From Prostheceraeus crozeri (lineage: Eukaryota; Platyhelminthes; Polycladida; Euryleptidae), in NCBI GenBank assembly GCA_907163375.1, contig CAJQUW010016168.1, positions 372,001 to 436,000 on the forward strand: a stretch of 64,000 nt of DNA. Direction: 5' to 3'. A program made the translations under genes and the position numbers. Numbering within the stretch: position 1 is the stretch's first letter; the number at the start of each line of letters is the position of its first letter. Below the pieces are notes generated by a model. It was not told the DNA's origin and did not search any database. It saw nothing but the letters and a program-made list of their open reading frames with translations. This document shows positions 9,181-21,253 of the stretch, piece by piece.

Positions 9181-12100
9181 GTAAGTCCTATGAAGGATTT
9201 GTGTTTGATTAATTCAATAGATGACATGAATCGTATTTGTTATGCTTTACTTTAATTATGTTCATTATTGTAGTTGCGAAAAAACCAGCTGATTATTTAT
9301 TTTTCCGAGGTGGCCGGTCTCTAAATAAATTATTTCTGCAAGCTAGTGCTTGAAGGCCTAAACAATCGGCCAATTTCTTCATCACAACGTATTTCTTTTA
9401 CAGTACTTAGATCAACAACCATTTTAAGTGCCCGGTGAACAGCTTTTCTAGGATTTGAACTGCTGCTGAGCGAATATTTCAATATGAAGCGGGTTAATTT
9501 CATTGAACATCACAAATCAAGTAAGATTATTCATCAGGAAACGTTCCTCAGCCGCGAATTTCACCACCGTTGGAATAACTACAATCCTCAAGAAATTAGG
9601 GAACATAATTGATAATTTTTGTATCATGTGATAATCCTGTTTCATATATTGAGGAATCTGATGATAAGAACATGTATGCGTGACTTAACTACTGTCTTTT
9701 TACATGCTTTTGTCTTCATGTATGTATCATGATGAACCACAGCTGTTTATACTTGAATAAGTGACTATTATTTTATCAATTAGTTGTCAACCATCCATGT
9801 ATAAATTAACCACCTGCATAACGATGTCAGATTTAAGTGATGAATAATTTCAAATTTCTTCAGACAGATCTTTCGGACATAGATATATAATCAGGGATTA
9901 TCCAAAATTTATTCCAATTTAATTGCTCTTTTCAATCAATCAATTGAAATTCAAGTCAAAGCAAGTAAATAGTTGAATTTGGAAATGATGAACAATCAAT
10001 CAACTAAGTGGACTAACCTCCGGAGGTTGACGCTAAAAAAAGAAAATGAATGGTTCAACGATATGTAGAAATTAATGGGACCTAACTAAAATCGCTGAAT
10101 TTACCTGTTCTTAACCGAGTAATGACAAACATATTCTCTCAGAAGACATGGCAAATTGTGTCAAGCAATGTCCCTGGAAATGGAATTATTTCCACGGCAT
10201 TTACTGACAAGAAACAGCTTCAGTCAACTAAATGATCAGACAATCTGATTCTAACCATTATATTATGAATCCATAATACATGTTTATCAGGAGTCATGAT
10301 TGTTTACGCCTACACTATGATAATGCGGAGTACATATGATGACCATGTAACACCTAAAGGTATTCCATGGAAGAAAAATCTATCAAGGTGGAGAATAGGA
10401 CGCTAAACGGAAATAGAGCCTACGGTGAAAGTAAAGTATGAGTTAGTACATCACTTTGTATACAGGTATGTATACTATGCAGTACATGTGTGCATGAAGA
10501 CAGCAAAGGGCTACTCACGGTTACGTATCGGGGATTAACAAAACTTGCTTGCAATTTAATTGCTGTTTCTAATCAATTAATTGAAATTGGCATTCTTGAG
10601 CAATCAGTTAATTTTTGATTGTCCCTGTATGTAATACAGAGCTGATCATAAAAACCGAACCACCAAAATTATTATGAAATTCACTCAATTCTTGTGTCTT
10701 CTAATCGTGTCGCACAACAACGTGCCATGCATCATTCGAGAGCTTTCATTCTCAGCGTTAAGATGAACCATGAGAAACTTGTAATCGCTCAATTTACAAA
10801 TCGCAATTTTTCAATAAGAAGTCATCTGAGTATGATTACTAATCAGGCACGAGTAGAGCGAGCATTTTCTGAGCTTTCTTTTGATATACTTGTTATCAAA
10901 ATCGGCGAGCTAGGGAAAAGATAATGATTTCTAGAAGTTATCACAAAGTCATTGTTCTTTTGACTGAAAATGTTGTCTTCTCACTCACTCATCAAAAATG
11001 TCCATGTTTGGTATCTTCGGAATCCTATTTACAGAGCACGAATACATAAGTTTTATTTAAATAAGTTCAATCGTTCCTTTTTAAACTTCTTCAACATTTT
11101 TTCGCATTACCGCAAAAGTACACAACGACCGGGACACAACGCAAAGCACACAATGCAAAAGCGGATGGGCTTACAGTATGTTCATTGTTCAGCCACATTA
11201 TTCAATGCATTGTCACTTTCTGCCAAGCACTTGATTATCATTCCCATGAAAGACAGTCTAAGTAACACACTTTGTATCTCCTTAGATATTCTACATGCTG
11301 ATAGATAGGTAAAAATACCAATTTATGACCATATTCTAAATTTCGAACTTAATTTCTATTGTAATCAAGAAATGCTAATTAACATTAATGTATAAATCAC
11401 GAATTGAGCTGGTATTGGTTTTCCTTTTGCTTCCAAAATCTTCTGCTTCGAGCTTTTTCAAAATACGAGTATTTGCTGTAGTGGAAATAACGATGCAATC
11501 ACAGCATATGAAATCAACGAAAGTCGATTTATAAGCGATCATAATGACACCCTCAAATACCACAATTGTCAATTCTGCAAAGCTTACAGCCATAATTGGT
11601 TAAAAATGATGTTCTATTCTGAGTGGCGAGGCCTCATGCTGCCCGATAGCTCTTTTTCGAATTGCGAAGCGCATTTTCCTCACAAAAGCCAGAAAATGAC
11701 CCGCTACTCACATTAGACAGGAAAGCAGTGATTACCTCGTGTCAATACTTTATGACTCTTCGCGTTCAATAGACTATGAATGGCTGGAGCAAAATTTTCT
11801 ACAAACCCCATTTCAATCCGAAATTATTCGCGTTCTCGGTCATATCCTCCTGAATAGTGTAAGCATATGAAACATGCATTCGTGAATTGGTTGCCATGCG
11901 ATGTTGGCACAATTCTGCATAGTGCGTTTCTAACCTTAAAACTTTATTAAGTCTAGAGTTGATGGACAATAAAAATACGGAACTTAATCTTAATCACAAT
12001 TATAATCTGAATCGTGATAAATCTTTTTGAGTATTGTCTTATCTTTTCAGCTCTGGATTGAAGTCAGATACCTAACACAGCTTGTATCAGTTTCATATTT

Positions 12101-12276
12101 CCATGCGTGGAACAATGAATATATAAACGTTTAACGCTCTGTCATTTCTGGAGAGTTACTTACATGCTATGTTAAGTATTATCAAACTTAGACCATTTAT
12201 CTTTGAATTTCAACGTTGTTAAGCATTCTTCAAACTTGAGTGACTGCAACTTAATGTGAAACTTTGACATTTTTAG
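9181..12276. other. Intron; one MITE, otherwise nothing recognised
   Basis: Apart from the MITE at 9892-10627, this 3.1-kb intron shows only short, domain-free open frames (for example 10970-11308) and AT-rich sequence. Confidence 0.6.
9892..10627. mobile_element. Non-autonomous hAT-type MITE (736 bp)
   Basis: Terminal inverted repeats begin CAGGGATTATC on the left and, reversed, CAGGGACAATC on the right. Both ends continue into AATTTAATTGCT/AATTGA-rich subterminal sequence. Flanks are TATATAAT and TATGTAAT, an 8-bp duplication with one mismatch. The CAGGG start and 8-bp duplication fit hAT. No transposase is encoded. Confidence 0.65.
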
Positions 12277-12379
12277 AACATTGAAGTTACCAGCCCGCAC
12301 AGTTACGGATGCAAACCTGAAACCGAACTGCTTTCCATCCCTTTACAATTTCTGAGGTCTACAGCCAGGATGCGATCAA
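12277..12379 (+). CDS. REXO5: REXO5-like exon
   Basis: A TTTTTAG acceptor and GTAAGT donor bound 103 bases, 34 codons plus one base, beginning in phase 0 as the previous exon requires. The peptide starts NIEVTSPHSYGCKPETELLS and ends RSTARMRS. The region between the conserved N-terminus and the nuclease domain is variable in this family, so the exon is supported mainly by splice sites and phase. Confidence 0.6.
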
Positions 12380-12570
12380 GTAAGTTACGAAATACATCGT
12401 TAAATTTTTTACATAGTTTTCGCTTTAATTGTTTTAGGAGCATATCAACTCCTCACTTCGCTATCTATTGTGCGGTTCATTATGTTCATATATTTTATAT
12501 ATATATATTTATATCATTTTATCTTTTTGTTCTAGATACACCGCATTTACTCTAATAGAGGACGCATCTC

Positions 12571-12602
12571 AGATATTATTATTATTATTTATTATTATAT
12601 TA
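12571..12602. repeat. (ATT)n-rich simple repeat
   Basis: An interrupted run of ATT units in the intron after the exon at 12277-12379. It resembles the ATT tail of the LINE at 62.4 kb, but no LINE body is visible next to it. Confidence 0.6.
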
Positions 12603-13203
12603 TGATAAAGAAAGTCACATAATTAAGACACACACTAATCAAGGCATCTAATTTTACGTCGCCATCAGCAGCAGATTCGGTAATACTGTGCAGATGCTTT
12701 GGGCGCAATCGACACGGTATTCCTCTGCCGTCGGTCACTGAGTCATGTCATGTTTCATCACGCTTATGTTTTGTGTCAGCCCTTCAAGTGACCATGGGTA
12801 GAAATTGGTCCAACATCGTGCTCATTCAGCGTCGAAACTGCACTCCCTGTCGGCAATGAATAAATCGTTAATGCAGTAAGAATGCTAGATTAGTTTTCAG
12901 CTCTTATTGATGCTTTTCCGTAAAAGTCAATGTGCCTGGTAGTTATTTTGTTAGTCAGTGTAGTAACATCTAGTAAGTGGAAAATTGTGCATTATAATAA
13001 ACGCCGCACTTAAAAGTAGGAGATTGTAAATAAGCGCCCCGGTGTTTGTAGACGAAACACGACAATTCCTACGTACAGCACCGACTGAGAGCAGGCGAAT
13101 CATACCTGTCATCAATGCATGAAGAATCATGCCGGGTGTTCCAAATTTTGAAGTGCAGCTTTATCTTTTGTTATGCTCTGGAAGTATTCATTGATTGATT
13201 TTT

Positions 13204-13345
13204 GCGGTCCTGTTACTCAATGGTTGATGACGTGCTAACTATCAAGATGCATGGAGTTCGAATCCTGCTATGAACGGATCACCGAGAATGGAAGGCCTCG
13301 AGCTCCACTTGACCAATATCAAAGAACCAGTGAAACACCGGCTTT
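13204..13345 (+). repeat. Possible tRNA-derived SINE, second family
   Basis: The stretch GCGGTCCTGTTACTCAATGG followed about 35 bases later by GGAGTTCGAATCC resembles pol III A and B boxes. It is followed by a non-tRNA body ending near CAGTGAAACACC. It does not fold into a complete tRNA and no second copy was found in the window, so the call is tentative. Confidence 0.35.
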
Positions 13346-13546
13346 TTTCTCAAATTTGAATATCAGACCAAAAGCATAACATATGTTTATCAATAGCCTA
13401 TTTCCGTATTTCTAAATGACGTTGCGTAATTCACTGATATCCTCGTTATTCATTGATTGATTAACTGAAATTAGAGACAATTCATGCCTGGTTCGTTGTT
13501 GTCGGTTAAATTGTGTAGAAGGTTTTACTTTCTGTATTGATTTCAG

Positions 13547-13650
13547 TGAAGCATCTATCAATTCTCACCGGACATCAGATGAAGGAAGTCTCATGCACTG
13601 AAGACAGCAAATCGTCAGACCCACCAATGGAGCCGAATTTGTCATCAAAG
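13547..13650 (+). CDS. REXO5: REXO5-like exon
   Basis: A TGATTTCAG acceptor and GTGAGC donor bound 104 bases. Two leading bases complete the codon left open by the exon at 12277-12379, then 34 codons follow: KHLSILTGHQMKEVSC... to EPNLSSK. It ends in phase 0, matching the start of the next exon. Assignment rests on splice signals and phase agreement on both sides. Confidence 0.6.
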
Positions 13651-13796
13651 GTGAGCTACTTGTAGCAGCTATTCACATTCAGAGTTCCTCAGGGTTTCAA
13701 TTAAGGGCATAAACCGCTCGCCTCTTTTGGGAACTTTGAAATCCGTGTGTAAATATTCATACTCATTAAAGTTTAAGACAAGTAACCTGGCAATTG

Positions 13797-13898
13797 ATAA
13801 ATTTATCAAATCTCAACAGATGTAACCACCACGAGACATGTTTCGGCCTGTTGGGCCTCATCAGTCGTGGGCAGGTTTGAACCAGCGACGTTGGAGCT
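13797..13898 (-). repeat. tRNA-derived SINE, inverted truncated copy (left arm of hairpin)
   Basis: Reverse complement of 14086-14186 over about 100 bases, including the block CCAACGTCGCTGGTTCAAACC and the CGAAACATGTCTCGTGGTGG block. It lacks the tRNA-like head of the right-hand copy. The two copies could form a long stem in RNA. Confidence 0.75.
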
Positions 13899-14040
13899 AC
13901 TTGTCTTAACATGCAATGAGTAGCGCCTGCGTGAAGCGCCTCAATCTCGGATGCGGTATTAAGTGATTGCAGAATGCAGTCCGCCCTCCACGTGCCTGCG
14001 TTAAAGCAGTACCTTCCTGGTTAATTCACGCTCTCAACAG

Positions 14041-14186
14041 ATGGTCCGGTGGCCTTGTGGTTGGAGGGTATGCTTGCACGTCCTCTAGCTCCAACGTCGC
14101 TGGTTCAAACCTACCCACGACTGATGATGCCCAACAGGCCGAAACATGTCTCGTGGTGGTTGCATCTGTTGAGATTTGATAAATTC
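14041..14186 (+). repeat. tRNA-derived SINE, third family (right arm of hairpin)
   Basis: The head reads GGTCCGGTGGCCTTGTGGTT and GGGTATGC, followed by the perfect B box GGTTCAAACC, then a body with CGAAACATGTCTCGTGGTGG and an AT-rich end. The A/B spacing fits a tRNA-derived pol III promoter. The intact B box and separate body argue for a SINE rather than a tRNA gene. Confidence 0.6.
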
Positions 14187-16208
14187 ATTAAAGTTTGTAT
14201 CCAATGAGCAAGAATCTAACTTTCAGCATACCGAAATTGATATGGTTATTATTGTGTCAACGAAAGGATTGGAAATCACTATTTGTCGACCAGCAAGTAA
14301 TCTGGAGATGCACCGTTGCTTATTTCCGTCCCAGTGATAATAATTATGGGGAAAGGGAAATATTCCATCCAAAGGTACTCAGTGCGAATAGAAAATGTAC
14401 GCAGTATTAAAATGCAGAGCTTACAAGCAAGGATTCACAACATAAGTGCCAATAAAGATATTTAGTGAAATACCACCATGAGAGAGAGTTGCTTTTTTAA
14501 AACATCGTTTCTTTATGAAAAGAGCCTGACAAATTCAATCAACTGTTGTAAATCTTTTATATGCAATAACTTCGATATGTTCTCAACAGTTTTTCAGTTT
14601 CGCCCTTATCTCGAATCTGTCATCAATTTCCATAATTTCAAAGTATTTCCTAAGAAGTTTTGAAAAGGTCCATTTTCTCCTATTTCAGTAATGAAATAGT
14701 GCCTCTGAATGCAGCATGTACTATTCGTGTCTTAAATACACATGTTCAATGTCAGTGTTTCCACAGCGGGGGATTCGGCGGAATTCTTGAGGTGGTGGCG
14801 GAATTTTGACCGTTTGAAATTCCGCCGAGTTACTTATTTATTTATTTACCGTTTTGCGTGGTTACTGCAAAGCATAGCCTAAAACGGATAGGGAAAAGCT
14901 CAACATATAATTTTTGCAAATTATGTCTCAAATTGAACGACTGCACATACCATAAGCTGCATGAACTTGACTTGCCACTGAACTGAAAGGATTGACCAGG
15001 GAGGGACTAACTACAATCATCCGATCAGCTTCTTTAATTTGAACATTTTTGCAATTATCTCTATTCGTTTCAAACTTTACTTTCTTTTTATCTACAATTT
15101 CGTTTCGAATACAACATTTTCATCATTTTTATTTTATGACATTGAATTTGATTTTCTTTGTTCTATTTTGTTTGAATCTCTGTTTTTCTTTGAACAGAAT
15201 GTGCAGTGCATGTAGGTTGTTAGCGGGGGAAAAGGGAAGTTTTTGCGGCATTGTTGAAACTGATGAATATCTATGTTTTCGAGATGCTTTTGGTAAATGT
15301 TCTGTATGCCTATTATAACAGCAAGTTATTATTTTGTTTTCTGTCACGCTAAAATTAAGTTATTCGTTGCGGGTAACGAATAAAGTGCAAATTTAATCCA
15401 TGGGATGCGAAAAAGAAATTCGCGTAGCCTACTTATCATTGCTTCGTGATTAATTGGCCTGGCACTAAAGCATCAGAAATGAAATCACGAACTTTCCACT
15501 CAATTTTTTGCATGAGTTATTATTTCTTCTAATCAATTGCGTGACCTATGCATATCGATTCCTAGATAATCGAGATGAAATCCATCAGGAATTAGTCTTG
15601 GAGAAAGAGTGCATGATTGTGTGTTCAGCTCACTAGCTAGTAAAGTCAATAGTATGCGATATAGGTTACAGAATGAGGTGAAGATTACTCGTAGCAGAGT
15701 TTTCTGCAGTTGGCCGCTGTGGCAACACTGATTAATATGTATTTGAAATAATGAACGTTGTTGCATGAATGTACAATAATGACTGTTAAATCCATCTAGA
15801 CACCAACAAAAGTCACTTATGCAGGCTGACCAGTGGTCATATGCTATCAAGGCTAGAGCTCATCAGCTTGCACTAGTAAATGAATCTTACTTCGCATGTC
15901 GCTGCTAGGAAAATCTAAAATCATAAAAGAACAAAAAGCAAGTTTTTAAGCTTATTAATAATACACCTGCATAATAATGCTTACCAATAACCTTTGCATT
16001 ATATTTTCATTTGTATAACATTTTGGCTTCCAAACCCACTCTGTCCAACCCTGCATCAAAGAAATGATTTTCAATTTCAAGGTGAGTTTCACAGTCAACT
16101 GTTGAGGTTGTTGGATTATTGTAATTATATTAAATACAATTCTTTCCCCGTATTCATCTTTCTGATCTATGAATTTTGAAATCGTCGACTGTTTTTATCT
16201 ATTATTCC
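14187..16208. other. Intronic interval, nothing firmly recognised
   Basis: Contains a CAGTGTTTCCACAGCGGGGG stretch near 14750 that resembles a hAT end without a partner, and T-rich open frames without domains. Confidence 0.5.
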
Positions 16209-16404
16209 TCTCCGTGGCACAGGGGTTAAGTGTTTAGCCTAGCGGTCTTCAGGTCCATAGGTCGAGCCCTAAAAATGTCATTGGAAGTCGTCAGGAAGGG
16301 CATCCGGACTAAAAGATCATAGCGCCCCAGATTAATGTCTGACTATGTCAGCACCGTCCAAGTCCTCAGTATGAGGCAGTGGTGACGTTAAACCATCCAT
16401 TCTT
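16209..16404 (+). repeat. tRNA-derived SINE, full-length copy (main family)
   Basis: A head TCTCCGTGGCACAGGGGTTA with a B-box-like GGTCGAGCCC is followed by the family body GTCGTCAGGAAGGGCATCCGG, GTCTGACTATGTCAGCACCG and the GTGACGTTAAACCATCC end. About 195 bases, same strand as the gene. Confidence 0.85.
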
Positions 16405-17017
16405 ATTGAAAAGCGACCCATTATAATGTGAATTGATTGAATTAGTACATTTACTACATGCTATTCTTTTTACAAAATATCCCATAAAGTGTGTCATAAA
16501 ATTTTCTTGTCTATGAAGTTAAAATTGTCTTTTTTTGTCTCTCATTGTTAATGAAAAACGATCCATTCAAATATGAATTGATCAGTTCAATTGGTAGAAT
16601 AAGCAATCACCAATTTTACACATACACTATTTTTTTTATGGAAATGCATAAACATTTATGGGAATCCCATAAAATGTTCACTGATTAACTGACGAGATTA
16701 AAGCAGACAACCATTAGCGCAATAGAGTTTGCTGGGGGTCCGAACGAAAGTTTGCAGACAGTCGGATTTGTATTCCAAATATCCTTGCAAAATTAAATCT
16801 TACATTTCATTAACCTATAAGAAAGGTTATCCTCATGGTTAGAATTCCTGAACGATCAGTGTTTTGTCATGCCATATTTAGGTTTTAGTTATTTAAAACT
16901 AAAAGGGTAGGCGAGAACCATAGTATTGCTTATGCAGGGTAAGGAATTGTCTGTAAACGAGAACTGATGATATTCTATAAATAACCTTGCAACCTTGCAA
17001 TATTTTGTGTGTTTCAG

Positions 17018-17370
17018 AAGGAAAATCCTCTAATTACCATCCGAAACGATGACCCAGTAGCTTGGCGTGTGTCACGTTGCCAATGCGATCGATTTCCTAG
17101 AAGTTTATTGCTCCTAGGCCCCTCGCAAATGTCGAAAGAGAACTATCCCTTGCCAGGAATGACCAATACAGTCGGTTATCTCGCTACGAAGGACAATTAC
17201 GACAGTGTGAGTGATAAAAGTCCAATGTTGTCGGTGGATTGTGAGATGGTAATGGTACAAACTGGCGCTCCATTGGCTCTCGCGCGAATAACAATTGTGA
17301 ATGAAGATTTTGAAGTCCTTTACGATACGTTAGTGAAACCTGATCAGCCAGTGATCAATTATTTGACCGC
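17018..17370 (+). CDS. REXO5: REXO5-like exon carrying the ExoI motif
   Basis: A TGTGTTTCAG acceptor (ending 17017) and GTAAGT donor (from 17371) bound 353 bases, 117 codons plus two bases. The peptide starts KENPLITIRNDDPVAW, includes LLLGPSQMSKENYPLPG, and reaches the ExoI strand SVDCEMVMVQTGAPLALARI. The Asp and Glu of DCE are the first catalytic pair of the DEDDh fold. It continues YDTLVKPDQPVINYLT, the conserved segment that follows ExoI in REXO enzymes. The two leftover bases join the exon 34 kb downstream. Confidence 0.9.
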
Positions 17371-17490
17371 GTAAGTATTATGATATTGTGATTAGGGATA
17401 AATAGATCATGTTTTTAAACGTTTTAACTTTAAAACTGAAAAGCGTCGTGATATTGTTTTTATCCCTGCATTTCTGAGCATTCCCAGCAT

Positions 17491-17692
17491 GGTCTCTGTG
17501 GCACAGTGGTTAAGTGCTTGGCCTAGCGATCCTTCAGTCCAGAGGTCAAGCCCCGCAAGTGTCAATGAAAGTCGTCAGGATGGGCATCCCGGCTAAAAGA
17601 CCACAACGCTTCAGTTGAAAGTCTGACTATGTCATCACCGTCGGAGTCCTCGGTATGGGGAGTAGTAGCGTTAAACCATCATTTCATCATCA
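17491..17692 (+). repeat. tRNA-derived SINE, full-length copy (main family)
   Basis: GGTCTCTGTGGCACAGTGGT head, GTCGTCAGGATGGGCATCCC body, GTCTGACTATGTCATCACCG block and GTTAAACCATC end followed by ATC/TCA repeats. It lies just inside the giant intron, 120 bases after the ExoI exon. Confidence 0.85.
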
Positions 17693-20600
17693 TTACAATT
17701 TTGCATCGTTTCTTTTCAATTAAATAGCATACTAAATGGGTCGATTCCATAAAACGCTGTTTTGTGTTAAATAAGGCATCTGTGATGTCGAAAACATGAT
17801 ACAAGATGCGACTAATAACTACTAATGCCACTTCAGTAGACTTTTAATTGACGACTTTGCTATTGTCGATGATTTTTATGAGTCATATATGGCTGAAGCT
17901 TATTATTTTTCAAAAATATTATGGAAATGATTAAATGTACCTTTCTTGAGCACGTTCTGAAAAATATACCATTTTAAGTGCAACGAGATAGTGAAATTGG
18001 AGTGCATGATGCAAATTCGATAAGAAATGATTTCAGTTAATCAGATTTTCTCGGAAATCCACCAATTTTGTTAGAAAATGCCATCATGAGGGCATTAAAG
18101 CTGCCTGATCTCAGCCATATTCAGATCACAGTCACGATGGCCTTAGAGAACTCTTCTAGAGAGATTGAAGTAAAAACTTCGATAATCCACAACAACATCC
18201 TCATCTCAAAACTTAGTTTCCATAACTCATTCGCGGTTGTCAAAGAGACACCTATCACAAAGTTTAAATCTGGTGAGTAGGTGCAGGCATTGGTGACTGC
18301 CAAAGGGCATCGACATTTCGACGTGTGAAGGATTTTTTGGCAGAAAGGGGACTCGTGTCCTGTTGCTGATCAAATAAGATTCGACCGCAAGCGGTTATAT
18401 CTTAAACTATTTTTTCAACCATTCTCGATCCTGGTCCCGCCTTGTGTATCGTACTCAAACTCATTTACTGAGGTCTCTTTAACGATTCCTGATTGAGATT
18501 GCGCCATTTTTGCGAAGCAACTTGCGTTTAAGACGTGAGGAACCAAGGTCAAATACAAGTAACACTATTGGAATTTTTCCTGGATAAAGCGACAAACGAG
18601 TCCATGCTAACCTCCTGTTCATTGTTCAATATCCCGAAGTGAAAAATGGCTCTCCTTGCAAGCTCACCAAAGCACGTCACGTTTCACTGGTAGGCACCGA
18701 TTTCGCTCGAATAACTACACTGCAAGTTTCAGCGGAATCACCGGATACAAATGGCATCCTTGCTTAGCGGAAAGTGGTTACACGGGAAGAGCTTCAATGC
18801 CATATAGAGTTTGTAAGTCATTAAAAACCTCAATAAGTGTTTCGCCAAACAAAATTCTTGTTTGGGTGCAAAACCTGGTTCAAACATTCGATGCAATTTC
18901 CTAAGATAACCCAGTCTGTAGTGCTTCGCTACATGCACGTTGACATATCTATGATAATCAGCGTTAATCGCGTGACACATTATATTCACAAACTTATAAA
19001 AACATGTGTTTAATACTGCTTGCATTTTGTCGACAGCAACTTTTTTCTTGCGAGCATGGAACATGGTTTTTTCCATGAAAACAACTCCTTTTTTTGGGAT
19101 CTTCGTATTATTTCTTTGTCGTGTTTTGCTTTATTTGCTGACTGTTTGGCTGTCCTTGTCGACAAGTGACCGATTCGAAATTTCAATCATCTCAAAGCTT
19201 CACAATTCTATACCATATTGCTATCTTTCTGGGAATGAATATACAGCATGCATGAGAATATCAAATATTCATTAGGCGTATGACATGAAATACTTATACG
19301 TAACTCTCTTAAAAATTAAGCTGTTAAAAGATTTTTATGCTACAACAAATGTGATAATAGGCTTATGCTACAAATAGCCTTTAATATTTGAACTTATGTA
19401 TTAATATATGAAAGATCTTTCTCGTAAAAGAGAAGACTTTTAGATCGCATTTTTGCCAGATGTTTAAATTCACTTGGTTGCCTACATTCAAAAGAGGTTC
19501 TGCACCGAATTTTCGACTGGTCAGCTTGCTTTAGGGTTAAGTTTTGAGCAGCAGAACATTTGATTTGGTATACTGTAGATACTAAGTAGCTATATGAGTT
19601 ACTTCAGGAATTGGCAGCAAAGCTGCTGTTGGTTTTCTCTTTTCTTGATTTTGATATGCTGCTGAAACGTAACTACGATACTGTACTTAGATGTTTTTCT
19701 GCTTCTTCTGCTCATTATTTCAAATGTTAGTTATATTTGAATCAGATCCACTAGCATGACACACACAGGCAAGTGCTACTTATTTGATCGATATAACCAT
19801 ACAAATATTTTAAGTTGAAAGCCTACGGATCTCGTTTGTATATTACATGACAACATTTAAGTAATTCTGATTTATAGCTTCGGAGAAATACAGTCTGACA
19901 TAACATTTGATTTCAAAATTTTAAATGCTTGCTACTGAAGACAGAGAGAATTCCTTAACGCCCAGTCATGAGTCTGTTTCTCAGTCATTGTCTAATTAAG
20001 CACCACCGGATGCGACTGTATGAATGATGGAATAAGATATCCTCGTGGATCAGATAAATCGCATTTAATTTATTTTAGACAGTCATATTCGATTACCGAT
20101 TCAGTTAGCTAAGATTTCCGAATGTTCGGGTAATCGGGTCAACCTCTGGTGCTAACAAAAAATCGCAAAATCTAAAGGTTCATAGTTGGTCATGCGTTTG
20201 ACCTTTCAGTGGACCAAATCCAACAGTATTTTGTTGGAAGTTTGAAGATGCACTGAAACTAAGTCACAAAAGCGTAGCTCGGTCGGCTTAGTTTTAAAAA
20301 TACCCCCGGAATAAGCAGATGAACAAGTATTCTATCTGTTAAATCCATGCATTCCCCGCAGCGCAAGAGCATCACAAACGACCAGGCTTCACATTCGATA
20401 AAGTGAATTTGACTTCATTTTATCCTAATTGAAGGATGAATACAAATCTATTAACCCTATCTATATCAGGGAGTGATTCGGACCCAGGTTGCATTTATGC
20501 TGAGAGAAGTCGTCGATCTTTGTGTGGTTTGGAAGGTATGATTGCAATATTCAGAAGACGATTCACCAATATTGCGTAATGTACGAATTTGTAAATGGTA

Positions 20601-21253
20601 CGGGAGCTACTGACGCTTTCTTCCTAAATTCTTGCACAAAGGGCTTGATAGCATAGATTTGTAGATCTTGAAACGCTGAATACAAAAATCAAATTCTTGA
20701 GTGTCACAGCCAGTCGCTTTCGGTTATAGGCAAGGTTAAAGGATTTCCATTGGAATCCAATGGTAAAATTCAAGAAATATCTATGGATTGTGAAACACTT
20801 GGCAATTTTCGCACATTTTCTTTTGCAGAAAAGAAACTATTTATCAGAATGCCATGAAATTTGAATCATAATTGAGTTTAGAACAACAAGTTCGATATAT
20901 AAGTTGAAGTGAGTCACATGATTCAGCATTTGATGTTGGAGAGCCTCTACAAAATGAGTAAATTTCATGTTTTGAATTAATTTTGCTGATTTTACTCATT
21001 TGTATTACCATCCTCTGGAACGCCGCGGTTGCAACTTCTCCACAACCATTCTTCCCCACGATAGTGATCCATCAAACCTTCCACTTCGTGAAGCATATTA
21101 CGTAAGAAAAATAAAACCCACCATCAGCAACAAAATCGAGCTCAACAATTATTCAGATTTTATTTTTGGTTAAAATTTTCTATAATGTAAAAGTCATAAA
21201 ACGAAATTTCTCTATAATGTAAGAATCAGAACACACGACAATATTTCATATTA
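17693..21253. other. Intronic interval, nothing recognised
   Basis: About 3.6 kb of AT-rich sequence with short open frames that match no family I know. No terminal repeats or tandem blocks were noticed. Confidence 0.5.

Noticed and set aside
14041..14120. tRNA gene
   Set aside because: A and B boxes are present but no full cloverleaf or acceptor stem is visible, and the sequence continues into a SINE body with an inverted partner.
18068..18280. Extra exon of the REXO5-like gene after the ExoI exon
   Set aside because: The conserved sequence after ExoI continues directly in the exon at 51734 in the correct phase, leaving no room for this frame.
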